Below are positions 25,243 through 34,652 of a DNA stretch of 64,000 nt, one piece after another (the stretch's first letter is position 1; every line of letters starts with the position of its first letter). Made by a program: the position numbers and the translations under genes. Source of the stretch: PALSA-612 sp963846915. Its GTDB lineage: Bacteria; Actinomycetota; Thermoleophilia; Gaiellales; Gaiellaceae. A model generated the notes under the pieces. That model was not told the DNA's origin and ran no database searches. It saw only the letters and a program-made list of their open reading frames with translations. The stretch lies in contig CAWJXV010000009.1 of assembly GCA_963846915.1 (NCBI GenBank), forward strand, positions 124,001 through 188,000, in the 5' to 3' direction.

Positions 25243-25758
25243 CTAGGCCGCGGCGCCGTACGGCTCGAGGTACGCACGCCAGCGCGACGGGATCGTCGGC
25301 GCCGCCAGGCGGATGAAGAGCGCGGGCGCAGGCGGCCGCGGCGGCCGGCGGAGCGCCATCGAGATCTCCTCGAGCAGCCGGTTCCCTTTGCGCAGGTTGC
25401 ACGGAGCGCACGAGGTGACGACGTTCTCCCACACCGAGTCGCCGCCGCGGCTGCGCGGGACGACGTGGTCGAGCGTCAGCCGCACGTCCGTGGCGCCGCA
25501 GTAGACGCAGGTCCACGAGTCGCGCGCGAAGAGCGCGCGGCGCGAGATCTTCCGCTGCGCCGCCCGTGGGACACGCACGTAGGAGCTGAGCCTGATCACG
25601 GACGGCCAGACGAAGCTCGCGGCAGCCGACCGGAGCTGCTTGTTGTCGAGCCCTTCGACCACCTCGGCCTTGCCCTTGTAAACGAGGACGTGCGCACGCC
25701 TCACCGAGCAGACGTTCAGTGGCTCGAAACTCGCGTTCAGGACGAGAACCTGCTGCAC
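25243..25758 (-). CDS. HNH endonuclease
   Basis: A 171-residue HNH nuclease of the McrA-like group common in Actinobacteria. The N-terminus reads VLVLNASFEPLNVCSVRRAHVLVYKGKAEVVE. The zinc and catalytic core is CVYCGATD, then LTLDHVVPRSRGG, then WENVVTSCAPCNLRKGNR, giving two Cys pairs around the His-Asn-His site. No partner methylase or restriction gene is nearby, so it is more likely a housekeeping DNA-processing enzyme than a restriction system. The GTG start has TAATTT 9 nt upstream. Confidence 0.88.
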   Translation of the reverse strand: MQQVLVLNASFEPLNVCSVRRAHVLVYKGKAEVVEGLDNKQLRSAAASFVWPSVIRLSSYVRVPRAAQRKISRRALFARDSWTCVYCGATDVRLTLDHVVPRSRGGDSVWENVVTSCAPCNLRKGNRLLEEISMALRRPPRPPAPALFIRLAAPTIPSRWRAYLEPYGAAA

Positions 25759-25893
25759 CCCGCGGGAAAATTACCCGAACCTCAAGTGGTGGGAAAGCTC
25801 GCGCCAGACGGCACCAAGACGCCGCGGAGCCCGGGCTGTGCCCCCGGGTCGAGCTCAGCCCGCGCGGGACGCGACCCGAAAGGGAAGGGGGCC

Positions 25894-25922
25894 AACGGGG
25901 GAAACCGGCCGTTTCCCCGTTA
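25894..25922 (-). terminator. Hairpin at the stop of the DUF4446 gene
   Basis: An interrupted inverted repeat (AACGGGG-GAAAC against GTTTC-CCCGTT) covers the TAA of the minus-strand DUF4446 gene. It has one bulged base and no T-run. It probably ends the two-gene minus-strand unit. The rest of the 160-bp stretch up to the HNH start shows nothing else. Confidence 0.45.
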
Positions 25923-26408
25923 TCGAGCCATTGCGCGCTCGACCGCCTGCTGCTCCTCGGGAGACAGGGCGACGGACGCCTTGCCCTGGTCGAGCTCCTT
26001 CACGTACACGCGCGCGTAGTCGCGGCCCTGGATCGCGCTCAGGACGATCCCGGTGCGGTTCGCGTCGAGCAGCGCGACCGACGCCGACTGGCGCCCGCCC
26101 GCCTGCTCGTAGGCGTCGTAACGGACGATCGCCGTCCGCGCGAGCGTCGCGTCCATGCGCCGGTCGACGCGGGCCACGGCCGCCGCGATCTCGTCCACTG
26201 CGCGGTGGAGATCGTCGACCCGGCCCTGGAGGTTGATCGCGAAGTCGACGAGATCGCGCCCGCTGCCGGTCTCTCCGATCAGGCTTTCCCGCTTGCCGCG
26301 GTTGCGGCGAGAGTCCAGCCAGACGAGCACGAGGAGCACCGCGAGGACGAGCAGTCCGACCGCCGCGCCGATCGCAATCCAGCCCGCCGTCGAGCTCGAG
26401 AGGCCCAC
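25920..26408 (-). CDS. DUF4446 membrane-anchored protein
   Basis: A 162-residue protein with one N-terminal membrane helix (about 9-31: WIAIGAAVGLLVLAVLLVLVWL), a coiled-coil-like stretch (50-88: INLQGRVDDLHRAVDEIAAAVARVDRRM) and a conserved C-terminal domain reading TAIVRYDAYEQAGGRQSASVALLDANRTGIVLSAIQGRDYARVYVKE. This matches DUF4446, a family of unknown function seen in Gram-positive bacteria. It follows the next listed gene on the same strand with 7 bp between. Confidence 0.8.
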   Translation of the reverse strand: MGLSSSTAGWIAIGAAVGLLVLAVLLVLVWLDSRRNRGKRESLIGETGSGRDLVDFAINLQGRVDDLHRAVDEIAAAVARVDRRMDATLARTAIVRYDAYEQAGGRQSASVALLDANRTGIVLSAIQGRDYARVYVKELDQGKASVALSPEEQQAVERAMAR

Positions 26409-26415
26409 CCCGCGA

Positions 26416-27558
26416 CTACCCGAACGAGAAGATGACCGGGTACGAGGCGGAGTTGTTGTTCGGGTTGGTCTCGCCCTTGACCGGCTGGACGTCGACCTCG
26501 AGGGTCGTCCTCGTCACGAAGGCAGGCTGCGGCAGGTTCTTGAACGTGGCCGTCTGCGTGGCGCCGGGGTTGATCAACGGGATCGTGACGGTGGCCGAGA
26601 TCGGCTTCGGCGACTGCTTCAGCGTGATCGTCACCTGCACGCTCGCGACCTGGACGTCGCCCGAGTTCTTGACCGACACGACGAAGCCGAGGTCGGTGCT
26701 GTCGACGATCGTGTTCAGCTGGTTCGGGTCGAGCGGCGTGCCCTTCGGGAGCACGGTGACGCCGAGGAGCTGCGTGCCGATCGCCTTGCCGCTGGTGTTG
26801 CCGCCGGACGTCTGGTTGCCGTTCAGCCGCTCGACGACCGGGCTCCAGAACGTCTGGCTGTCGATCCCGTCCTCGGCGAACGGCGATACCGGCGCCGCGA
26901 TCCCGGTGATGTTCTGCTGCGTCATCTGCGAGAGCGTCGGCTGGCGGAACTTGTCCTCCCAGATCACGTCCGAAGCGACGAGCCGTTGCCCCCGGAGCGC
27001 GAGCGCCGTCGCCGTCTCGGCCACCTTCGTCGAGCCGGCTCCTGCGCGCAGCGCCTGCGAGAGGCCGCGCAGGCCGCTGACGCGGAACTGGAGCGCCTCG
27101 ATCATGCTCGCGTTCGGGTCGGAGAGCCCGCGCGGCGGCTTCAGCTTCTGCGCCAGGCCGACGTCGCCCTGCTGCTGCGCGGCCAGCGTGTCCATCTTGT
27201 TCGCCAGCTGGGAGGCCGCGATCCCCGGGGTGGCGATCGCCTGCGAGAGCTGCGTTCCGAGCTGCGTCGAGTCGTGGCCGAGCGCGCGCACCTTGGCGAG
27301 GTAGTTCTCGTAGGAGGACTTCTGGCTCGACCCGGAGCAGCTCTGGACCCAGAGCACGAGCAGGACGATGATCAGGATCCCGAACGCGATCAGGCCCGCG
27401 AGACGCGCGGCTGGCGGCAGCCCGCGATGCTCGGGTGGGCGCTTCGGCGGCGGCCCGGGAGGACGCTGCGAGCGGGGACGATCAGATGGAGGCGGACTCT
27501 CGTCCGTCTCGAGGTCGTCGAAGAAGTCGAATTCGATATCTGAGTCGTGCTCGCTCAT
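26416..27558 (-). CDS. Membrane-anchored protein with C-terminal CARDB-like domain
   Basis: A 380-residue protein of no named family. Residues 1-45 are an acidic then proline-rich cytoplasmic tail, 50-72 a membrane helix (LAGLIAFGILIIVLLVLWV), 80-200 a helical extracytoplasmic region, and 270-380 a beta-sandwich-like domain with LGFVVSVKNSGDVQVASVQVTITL and NPGATQTATFKNL, typical of CARDB/fibronectin-like folds. Role unknown; a cell-envelope scaffold is possible. It is divergent from the kinase gene that starts the phosphosignalling cluster. Confidence 0.75.
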   Translation of the reverse strand: MSEHDSDIEFDFFDDLETDESPPPSDRPRSQRPPGPPPKRPPEHRGLPPAARLAGLIAFGILIIVLLVLWVQSCSGSSQKSSYENYLAKVRALGHDSTQLGTQLSQAIATPGIAASQLANKMDTLAAQQQGDVGLAQKLKPPRGLSDPNASMIEALQFRVSGLRGLSQALRAGAGSTKVAETATALALRGQRLVASDVIWEDKFRQPTLSQMTQQNITGIAAPVSPFAEDGIDSQTFWSPVVERLNGNQTSGGNTSGKAIGTQLLGVTVLPKGTPLDPNQLNTIVDSTDLGFVVSVKNSGDVQVASVQVTITLKQSPKPISATVTIPLINPGATQTATFKNLPQPAFVTRTTLEVDVQPVKGETNPNNNSASYPVIFSFG

Positions 27559-27635
27559 GTGGCCAAGGCCCGGGCGAGACCCGGATTCACTCTAGTCGAA
27601 CGGTTTGCTGGGGGAGCGCAGTTGTTCGCCGCGCG

Positions 27636-27650
27636 CAGGAGTTTCTCCTG
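27636..27650 (+). promoter_or_regulatory. Small hairpin ahead of the kinase gene
   Basis: CAGGAG-TTT-CTCCTG is a perfect 6-bp stem, flanked by a further GCCG/CGGC pairing, 22 bp before the kinase ATG in the 114-bp divergent gap. It could hide the AGGAG, so it may affect initiation. Nothing else is evident in the gap. Confidence 0.35.
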
Positions 27651-27672
27651 TCGGCGCCAAACAGATCGGTGG

Positions 27673-29412
27673 ATGTCTCGACCTGCCGCCGCTGGAGCTC
27701 CTGGCAGCCTGGTCCTGAACCGTTACCTGCCGGTGCGCCCGCTCGGCACCGGCGGCTCGGGCTCGGTCTGGCTCGCGCGGGAGGTGGAGACGAATCGCGA
27801 GGTCGCGCTCAAGATCGTGCCGCGCGAGGGCACGGCCGGGTCGCGGGCAGAGCGTGAGGCGGCCGCCGCCGCGAGGCTCCGGCACCCGCGCTGCCTGCGC
27901 GCACACGCGCTCGCGCGCGACGCGGGCCACGTCTACATCGTCTACGAGTACGTCGCCGGCAAGACGATGCGGGAGGCGATGCGTGCCGGTGAGCTCGGCG
28001 ATGCCGCGACGCTCGAGGCCGCGGCGCAGGTGCTGGAGGGCCTGGCACACGCACACGCACACGGCATCGTCCATCGCGACGTCAAGCCGGCGAACGTCCT
28101 CCTCGTCGACGGACGCGGAATCTCGGTCAAGCTCTTCGACTTCGGGCTCGCGCTCATGCACGAGGAGCAGGGCCTGACGGCGCACGGCGACATCCCGGGG
28201 ACGCTCGCGTACATCTCGCCCGAACGGCTGCGCGGCGACGCGGCCGGCCCGCCGGCAGACGTCTGGGCGGTCGGCGTCCTGCTCTGGGAGTCGCTCGCCG
28301 GCGTCCACCCGTTCTGGGGCGGCACGCTGATCGACACGGCCAAGGCGATCGGCAAGGGAGCGCCGTCGCTCCGCGAGCAGCGACCCGACCTGCCGCGCCC
28401 GTTGACCGCGTGCGTCGACCGCGCGCTGTCGGTCGCGCCCGGCCGCCGTCCCACCGCCGCCTCGCTCGCGGGCGCGCTGCGCCAGGCGGCGGGCGGGCTC
28501 GAGCGCCGCCCCGTGCGCAGGACGGCAGGCAAGCTGCGCCTCGCCGTGCGCCGGCCGGCCGCGGCGCAAGCAGCACCGAAGCGCGCACCCCGGACCGTGC
28601 ACGAGCTGCAGGAGCCCGCGCAACGGGTCGCCGTAGCAGCGGGAGCTGGCGCAGCGGCCGGAATCGTCACGCACGCGCTTCCGTTCTTCCCCAGCGGCTG
28701 GCCGCTCGGGATCGCCGCGGCAGCCGCGCTGATCACGTTCCTCTCCGAGCCCGCCGGGCTCGCCTTCTGCCTCGCCGTACCCGTCCTCCCGGTCGGGAAC
28801 TACTCGCTCGGGCTCGCCGCCCTGTACGCGATCGTCGCGGCGGCCGCGCTGATCGCGTTCCGGCGGACTGCGAGGGCAGGTCTGCTCGTCGCACTCGGGG
28901 CCGGGCTCGGTGCGATCGGCGCGCTCGCGCTCCTCCCGGTGATGGCGCTCGCCGTGCGCTGGCCCGCCCGCCGCGCGATCTGCGTGGCGGGCGCCGTGCT
29001 CGTGGCGGCTGCAGCTGGAAGCGCGGCAAGGATCGGCCAGCTGCGCATTCCGGCGACGCGCAGCCTGCTCACCGCGGGGCGTGCGGTCGGCTCCCAGCTC
29101 GCGCACGATCCGCAACTGCTGGCGCTCGCGGCCGCGCTGGCCCTCGGCGCGGCCGTCCTCCCCCTCGCCCGCCGCCGCGGCCCGCTCGCGGCGGCCGCGT
29201 ACGCGCTCGTCGTCGGCGGCCTGACCGTCGTGCCCGCGCCGCACACGCCGAATGTCGCTGTCCTAGCGGTCACGGCCGCGACCGGTCTCGCGCTGGCCGT
29301 CGAGCCCTATGCGACGCGGCCGCGGAAGCCCAGGCCGGTGCAGCCAGTCGAAGAGACGACTGCCACCGTCACGGCGGCGCCAGAGGCCCGGACCGCCGTG
29401 GGCCGCCGCTAG
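27673..29412 (+). CDS. Polytopic membrane Ser/Thr protein kinase
   Basis: A 579-residue protein with an N-terminal Hanks-type kinase domain (about 15-270) and a hydrophobic C-terminal half with some six or more membrane segments (about 320-540). Kinase motifs: GTGGSGSVWLAREV, VALKIV, HGIVHRDVKPANVLL, LFDFGLAL and GTLAYISPERL. It lies where pknA-like kinases stand in actinobacterial fha-pstP-pbpA-pknB clusters, but pknA normally has one membrane helix. The ATG at 27673 was chosen as the upstream residues are unconserved-looking and cross the hairpin region. It likely phosphorylates cell-division or wall targets; inference. Confidence 0.88.
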   Translation: MSRPAAAGAPGSLVLNRYLPVRPLGTGGSGSVWLAREVETNREVALKIVPREGTAGSRAEREAAAAARLRHPRCLRAHALARDAGHVYIVYEYVAGKTMREAMRAGELGDAATLEAAAQVLEGLAHAHAHGIVHRDVKPANVLLVDGRGISVKLFDFGLALMHEEQGLTAHGDIPGTLAYISPERLRGDAAGPPADVWAVGVLLWESLAGVHPFWGGTLIDTAKAIGKGAPSLREQRPDLPRPLTACVDRALSVAPGRRPTAASLAGALRQAAGGLERRPVRRTAGKLRLAVRRPAAAQAAPKRAPRTVHELQEPAQRVAVAAGAGAAAGIVTHALPFFPSGWPLGIAAAAALITFLSEPAGLAFCLAVPVLPVGNYSLGLAALYAIVAAAALIAFRRTARAGLLVALGAGLGAIGALALLPVMALAVRWPARRAICVAGAVLVAAAAGSAARIGQLRIPATRSLLTAGRAVGSQLAHDPQLLALAAALALGAAVLPLARRRGPLAAAAYALVVGGLTVVPAPHTPNVAVLAVTAATGLALAVEPYATRPRKPRPVQPVEETTATVTAAPEARTAVGRR

Positions 29413-29438
29413 ACTCGAAGCGGCCGAGGGCCCCGTAT

Positions 29439-30200
29439 TTGAGCGTTCTCCGCGGGATCGAACAGAAGATCGAAGCGCTCGTCGAGGGCGTCTTTGGACG
29501 TGCCTTCAGGACGAACGTCCAGCCGGTCGAGCTGGCGCGAAAGCTCGTCAAGGAGATGGACGACCACCGGACGGTCTCGGTGTCCCGGGTCTACGTCCCG
29601 AACGAGTACACGATCTTCCTCTCCCAGCACGACCGCGCCCAGTTCCAGCCGTACGAGGACTCGCTCAAGCTCGAGCTGCAGGACTACCTGGCCGAGCACG
29701 CGCGCCGAGAGGGCTACGCGATGCTGTCGCCGCCCGCGGTCGTGCTCCAGACCGACGCCGACCTCGGGCTCGGGGTGTTCGGGATCGCCACGCGGATGGT
29801 GCAGCGCGGCCGCAAGCCCGCTGACTCCCCGCCGCCGAAGCAGGCGAGCGCGACGATGGTGTACCGCCCCACGACCGACGCCGCGCCCGACGACGGCGCA
29901 GCGGTTCTGCCCGAACGCGAGTTCGCCTCGCTGACGCTCGACGGCGAGCATTATCCGATCGACAAGCGCGTCGTGGTGCTCGGGCGCTCCCAGGACTGCG
30001 ACATCCAGCTGGCCGACCCGAACGTCTCGCGGAGGCATGCAGAGGTGCGCCAGGAGGAAACGAGCTACTGGATCGTGGATCTCGGGTCGACCAACGGGAT
30101 GGAAGTGAACGGCCGGCGCCTGCGCCAGTCGAAGCTCGAGGACGGCGACCGGATCGTGCTCGGCTCGACCGAGGTCGTCTTCGAGCGCGGGCTTCCATGA
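29439..30200 (+). CDS. FHA domain protein FhaA
   Basis: A 253-residue protein with an N-terminal DUF3662 domain (about 1-120: GIEQKIEALVEGVFGRAFRTNVQPVELARKLVKEMD) and a C-terminal FHA phosphothreonine-binding domain (165-250: VVLGRSQDCDIQLADPNVSRRHAEV, DLGSTNGMEVNGRRL). In mycobacteria FhaA binds phosphorylated MviN and PbpA-linked partners. The TTG start is the first in-frame start consistent with the family N-terminus (LSVLRGIEQKIE). Overlaps fhaB by 4 bp. Confidence 0.92.
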   Translation: MSVLRGIEQKIEALVEGVFGRAFRTNVQPVELARKLVKEMDDHRTVSVSRVYVPNEYTIFLSQHDRAQFQPYEDSLKLELQDYLAEHARREGYAMLSPPAVVLQTDADLGLGVFGIATRMVQRGRKPADSPPPKQASATMVYRPTTDAAPDDGAAVLPEREFASLTLDGEHYPIDKRVVVLGRSQDCDIQLADPNVSRRHAEVRQEETSYWIVDLGSTNGMEVNGRRLRQSKLEDGDRIVLGSTEVVFERGLP

Positions 30201-30703
30201 CGCTCGGCTCGATCGCGGTCGAAGAGGTCCTCCTCCTCCTGAAGGTGGGCTTCCTCGTCCTGCTCTACCTGTTCATCTGGCGCGTGGTCAGGACGGCGAG
30301 CCGCGACCTTCGCGGAGCGCCCCAGGAGAGCATGATCCTGGCGCCGCAGCGCGTGCAGGAGCAGAAGAAGCGGCAGCGCCAGAAGGCGAAGGCCGCGGCC
30401 AAGCCGGTCGGCAGGCTCGTCGTCGTGACGAGCCCCGCGCTCACGACCGGCGAGGAGCTCACGATCGACTCGTCGCCGATCCTCGTCGGCCGAGAGGCCG
30501 AGAACGACGTGCCGCTGCTGCGCGACGAGTTCTCCTCCAACCGCCACGCCCGCATCGAGCCGCGCCGGGACGGCGTCTGGGTCGAGGATGTGGGGTCGAC
30601 CAACGGTACCTTCGTCAACGGCGTGCGCCTGACCAAGCCCAGCAAGCTCTCCTCCGGAGACGTGATCCGGGTCGGCCAGACCGACCTCCGCTTCGAGCGA
30701 TGA
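30197..30703 (+). CDS. FHA domain protein FhaB (FipA-like)
   Basis: A 168-residue protein with one N-terminal membrane helix (about 8-30: VLLLLKVGFLVLLYLFIWRVV), a basic linker and a C-terminal FHA domain (80-167: ILVGREAENDVPLLRDEFSSNRHARI, DVGSTNGTFVNG). Family knowledge: FhaB/FipA is phosphorylated by PknA and links FtsZ and FtsQ in mycobacteria. It is coupled by overlap to fhaA and pstP, so phosphosensor and phosphatase are made together. Confidence 0.92.
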   Translation: MTLGSIAVEEVLLLLKVGFLVLLYLFIWRVVRTASRDLRGAPQESMILAPQRVQEQKKRQRQKAKAAAKPVGRLVVVTSPALTTGEELTIDSSPILVGREAENDVPLLRDEFSSNRHARIEPRRDGVWVEDVGSTNGTFVNGVRLTKPSKLSSGDVIRVGQTDLRFER

Positions 30704-31890
30704 CGCTCGCGCGCGCAACTGCGTTCAGTGACACCGGCCGGCGCCGCCGGCAGAACGAGGACGCGTTCGTCTGCGACCCGCCGCTGTTCGCGATCGCGGA
30801 CGGGATGGGTGGCGCTCAGGCCGGCGAGATCGCTTCGAACCTGGCCGCGACGTCCCTGCAGCACTCCGACCACGGCGGCCCCGCCGACGAGGACCGGGTC
30901 AAGCAGCTGATCCAGGATGCCAACCGCAGCGTGTACGAGCGGGCGCGGACGGACGCGTCCACCTCGGGCATGGGAACGACGATGACCGTCGCGCTGCTCG
31001 ACGACGAGACGGTGCGCATCGGCCACGTTGGCGACTCGCGCGCATACGTCGTCCGCGACCACAAGCTCGAGCAGCTGACCGAGGACCATTCGCTCGTCGG
31101 CGAGCTGGTCCGCTCGGGCCGACTCTCGCCGGAGGAGGCCGAGGACCACCCGCACCGCTCGGTGATCACGCGCGTCCTCGGCACCGATCCCGAGGTCGAC
31201 GTCGACGCCCTCTCGGTCGGGACGAAGCCGGGCGACCTGTTCATGCTCTGCTCGGACGGGCTGACGGCCATGGTCGACGACGCGCGGATCCTCGAGGTGA
31301 TCGAGGAGCACCGCGGCGACATCGACAGCACGGCACGCGCGCTGATCGCCGAGGCGAACGAGAGCGGCGGCGACGACAACATCACCGTCGTGCTGTTCAC
31401 GATCGCAACGCTCGACGACACGATCGAGTTGCCGGGCACGCTCGTCAGCACCGCTCCCGCCGACGGGGCGGTGGACGAGGACACGCTGAGCGGTCTCGAG
31501 CAGGTGCCGACGGTGCAGTCCGCGGCCGCCACGCCCGGACCTCCCATCGCCCCGCCGCCGCCGAAGAAGCGGCGGCGCCTTTCCTGGCGCATCGGTCTCG
31601 TGTTCGCCGCCGTCCTGCTCGCGGCGCTCGTCGGCGGCGCCGTGTACGGGCTCTCGCGGGCCAACTTCGTCGGGTCGGACGACAACGGCTACGTGGCGGT
31701 CTACCAGGGCGTGCCCTGGGACCTGCCGTTCGGCATCCACCTCTACCGCGAGGTGTACACGAGCCGCCTGCTCGCGGCAGAGCTGTCCGAGCAGGAACGG
31801 CGCAAGCTCTTCGACCACACGCTCCGCGGGCGCAGCGAGGCGCAGCGCCTGATCAAGCAGTACGGCCGCTACGTGGTGGGGTCGCAATGA
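30700..31890 (+). CDS. PP2C-type Ser/Thr phosphatase PstP
   Basis: A 396-residue phosphatase that reverses Pkn kinase signalling. The cytoplasmic PP2C domain (1-240) shows GRRRRQNEDAF, FAIADGMGGAQAGE, HVGDSRAYV, LCSDGLTAMV and GGDDNITVVLF, the aspartates that bind two Mn/Mg ions. After a proline-rich linker a membrane helix (about 297-319) precedes a roughly 75-residue extracellular tail. Overlaps fhaB and the SEDS gene by 4 bp each. Confidence 0.94.
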   Translation: MTLARATAFSDTGRRRRQNEDAFVCDPPLFAIADGMGGAQAGEIASNLAATSLQHSDHGGPADEDRVKQLIQDANRSVYERARTDASTSGMGTTMTVALLDDETVRIGHVGDSRAYVVRDHKLEQLTEDHSLVGELVRSGRLSPEEAEDHPHRSVITRVLGTDPEVDVDALSVGTKPGDLFMLCSDGLTAMVDDARILEVIEEHRGDIDSTARALIAEANESGGDDNITVVLFTIATLDDTIELPGTLVSTAPADGAVDEDTLSGLEQVPTVQSAAATPGPPIAPPPPKKRRRLSWRIGLVFAAVLLAALVGGAVYGLSRANFVGSDDNGYVAVYQGVPWDLPFGIHLYREVYTSRLLAAELSEQERRKLFDHTLRGRSEAQRLIKQYGRYVVGSQ

Positions 31891-33152
31891 GCTATCGCAA
31901 CAGAGAGCTCGCGAGCCTGGTCGTCGTCGCGGTGATGACCGGGTTCGGCTTCGCGAGCGTCTACATCGCGCGGCAGGACGTCGTCTCGACGTCGTCTCTG
32001 ACCTATGGAGTCTTCTTCCTGGGCCTCTATCTGATCGCGCACGTGGTCACCAGGCTCACCGTGCCCTGGGCGGATCCGTACGTGCTCCCGCTGGCCGGGC
32101 TGCTCTCGGCGATCGGAGTCATCGAGATCTATCGGATCGACACGCAGGACGCGCTCCGTCAGGCGACCTGGATCGTGATCGGTCTGGTCGCGTTCGCCGC
32201 CACGCTGTTCCTGTTTCGACGCGACTACCGGAGGCTCGAGAGCTACAAGTACGTCTGCGGCGTGGCCGCGATCGTCCTGCTGGTGCTGCCGGCGCTGCCG
32301 AAGCTCGGCCAGCGCGTGAACGGCGCCCGGCTCTGGATCCACGTCGGCGGTTTCCAGATCCAGCCCGGCGAGTTCGCCAAGATCCTCCTGATCGTGTTCC
32401 TCGCCGGCTACCTGCGCGAGAAGCGGGAGGTGCTGGCGCAGGGGCGGCTGAAGGACGTCGGGCCGCTCCTGCTCATCTGGGGCATCGCGATGCTCGTCCT
32501 GCTCGAGACGAGCGACCTCGGCAGCGCGCTCCTCTACTTCGGGATCTTTCTGGCCATGACCTACGTCGCGACCGGCCGGACGCTGTTCGTCATCGGCGGC
32601 CTCGGGTTGTTCGTCGCCGGCGCGACCGCCGTCTACCGCTTCGGCCCCTCGCGCGTGCACGACCGGGTCGACGCCTGGCTCGACCCGTGGAACCACGTGC
32701 ACACGATCGGCTACCAGACGGCGCAGGGGCTCTACTCGATCGCGAACGGACACTTCGGAGGGACGGGCTTCGGCAAGGAGATCTTCACCGACACCGCCGG
32801 CACGACCCTGATCCCCGACCTGAAGACCGACATGATCTTCTCGGCACTCGCCCAGGGACTCGGCCTGATCGGGATCTCCGCCTTCCTCCTCGTCTACATG
32901 GTCTTCGCCCTGCGCGGGTTCCGGATCGGGATGACGGTAGAGGACGGATTCTCGAAGCTGCTCGCGGTGGGCCTCACGTTCGGCTTCGTGCTGCAGACAT
33001 TCATCATCGTCGGCGGCGTCGTCCGGATCATCCCGCTGACCGGCATCACGCTGCCGTTCGTCAGCTACGGAGGGTCGAGCATCGTTGCGAACTTCATCAT
33101 GCTCGCGGGCCTCCTCCTCGTGTCGAACCGAGCCCAGTCGAGAATCGGGTGA
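31887..33152 (+). CDS. SEDS glycosyltransferase (FtsW/RodA)
   Basis: A 421-residue protein with about ten membrane segments, the peptidoglycan polymerase partner of a class B PBP. SEDS motifs: GARLWIHVGGFQIQPGEFAKILLIVFLA, the GTGFGKE loop and PLTGITLPFVSYGGSSIVANFIMLAGLL at the end. Position before pbpA in the phospho-cluster corresponds to mycobacterial rodA, so a RodA role in elongation is likely, but FtsW cannot be excluded by sequence. It overlaps pbpA by 4 bp (GTGA). Confidence 0.92.
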   Translation: MSYRNRELASLVVVAVMTGFGFASVYIARQDVVSTSSLTYGVFFLGLYLIAHVVTRLTVPWADPYVLPLAGLLSAIGVIEIYRIDTQDALRQATWIVIGLVAFAATLFLFRRDYRRLESYKYVCGVAAIVLLVLPALPKLGQRVNGARLWIHVGGFQIQPGEFAKILLIVFLAGYLREKREVLAQGRLKDVGPLLLIWGIAMLVLLETSDLGSALLYFGIFLAMTYVATGRTLFVIGGLGLFVAGATAVYRFGPSRVHDRVDAWLDPWNHVHTIGYQTAQGLYSIANGHFGGTGFGKEIFTDTAGTTLIPDLKTDMIFSALAQGLGLIGISAFLLVYMVFALRGFRIGMTVEDGFSKLLAVGLTFGFVLQTFIIVGGVVRIIPLTGITLPFVSYGGSSIVANFIMLAGLLLVSNRAQSRIG

Positions 33153-34636
33153 ACGCCCGCATTCGCTCCGTTGCCGTCGTCGGGATGGTGCTCCTGGCAG
33201 CGCTGATCATCGGCACGACCTACTGGCAAGCGTGGGCGACGAGCGACCTGGCGGCTCGCCAGGACAACGCGCTGCAGCGGGTGGCGCAGTTCAAGATCGA
33301 CCGAGGCGACATCAAGGCGGAGACGGGCACCCCGCTGGCGCTGAACCGCGTCCTGCACGTCAACGGCAACACGTTCTACCTCCGCCACTACCCGACCGGA
33401 CCCCTCGTCGCGAACGTCGTCGGCTATTCGACGCAGGGCCGTTCGCGGGCGGGCCTGGAGCGCTCGTACAACGACTACCTGACCGGCTCGAACTCGAGCC
33501 TCGACACCGTGCTGCACTCGACGCTCAACTCGCTCGAAGGCAAGACGGTGCGCGGCAACTCACTCGTCCTGACGCTCCGGCTCGGGCCCCAGTTCCTGGC
33601 CCGTCGGGCGCTCGCGGGCTCGTGCGGCGCCGTCGTCGCGCTCGACGTCAAGACCGGCAAGGTGCTCGTGATGGCGACCTCGCCGACCTACAACCCGAAC
33701 CTCGTCGAGCACCACTTCGACAGGATCGCGAACACGAAGGCGCCCTGCTTCTCGGCCGCCGCTCCGCTCGTCAACCGCGCCACGACCGGCCTCTACCAGC
33801 CCGGCTCGACGTTCAAGCTCGTCACCGCCGCCGCCGCGCTCGACTCCGGGACGTTCACGCCCGAGTCGCGGTTCAACGACCCCGGCTACTGCGTCGAGTA
33901 CGGCAAGCCGGTGCTGAACTTCGCCGACCAGAGCGGGCCCGAGCGATTCGGCAACGTCTCGCTCGCCGAAGGCCTCCAGCACTCGATCAACTCGGTCTTC
34001 TGCAACGTCGGGATCAAGCTCGGCGCGAAGAAGATCCTCGAGTACTCGAAGAAGTTCGGCTTCTACTCGTCACCCGGCCTCGAGACTCCCGGAGACGAGC
34101 AGTCGGCGAGCGGCCTCTACGACAAGGGCCGGCTCTTCTACCCACAGCACGACTACCAGGTCGACCCCGGCCGGCTCGCCTTCGGGCAGGAGCGCCTCGG
34201 CGTGACGCCACTGCAGATGGCGATGGTCGCGGCCGCGATCGGCAACGGCGGCGTCGTCATGCAGCCCTACGTCGTCGACCGGATCCTCAAGCCCGGAGGA
34301 GGAGTGCTACAGACCACGAAGCCGAAGCCCCGCGGACGCGCGATCTCGCCCCAGACGGCAGCCGAGCTGACGACGATGATGGAATCGGTCGTGACCGGCG
34401 GCACCGGCACGGCGGCTCAGATCCCGGGGGTGCGGGTGGCAGGCAAGACCGGTACAGCGGAGACGAGCAAGCCGGGCGTGAACACGGCCTGGTTCGTCGC
34501 GTTCGCGCCTGCCGACAACCCCCGCTACGCGGTCGCCGTCGCGCTCGAGAACCAGCTGCACAAGACGGGCGGCGAGGTGGCGGCGCCGATCGCGAAGACC
34601 GTCATGGAAGCTCTCCTCCGGCAGACGACGCCCTGA
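33149..34636 (+). CDS. Class B penicillin-binding protein PbpA
   Basis: A 495-residue transpeptidase anchored by an N-terminal helix (about 8-26: VAVVGMVLLAALIIGTTYW). The dimerisation/pedestal region contains RGDIKAETGTPLA and GLERSYNDYL. The transpeptidase domain has the SxxK serine in YQPGSTFKLVTAA, the SxN region at LQHSINSVFCN and KTGT in VAGKTGTAE. The GTG overlaps the SEDS stop. It crosslinks peptidoglycan made by its SEDS partner under PknB/PstP control. Confidence 0.94.
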   Translation: MNARIRSVAVVGMVLLAALIIGTTYWQAWATSDLAARQDNALQRVAQFKIDRGDIKAETGTPLALNRVLHVNGNTFYLRHYPTGPLVANVVGYSTQGRSRAGLERSYNDYLTGSNSSLDTVLHSTLNSLEGKTVRGNSLVLTLRLGPQFLARRALAGSCGAVVALDVKTGKVLVMATSPTYNPNLVEHHFDRIANTKAPCFSAAAPLVNRATTGLYQPGSTFKLVTAAAALDSGTFTPESRFNDPGYCVEYGKPVLNFADQSGPERFGNVSLAEGLQHSINSVFCNVGIKLGAKKILEYSKKFGFYSSPGLETPGDEQSASGLYDKGRLFYPQHDYQVDPGRLAFGQERLGVTPLQMAMVAAAIGNGGVVMQPYVVDRILKPGGGVLQTTKPKPRGRAISPQTAAELTTMMESVVTGGTGTAAQIPGVRVAGKTGTAETSKPGVNTAWFVAFAPADNPRYAVAVALENQLHKTGGEVAAPIAKTVMEALLRQTTP

Positions 34637-34652
34637 CCCCGCGAACCCCCTC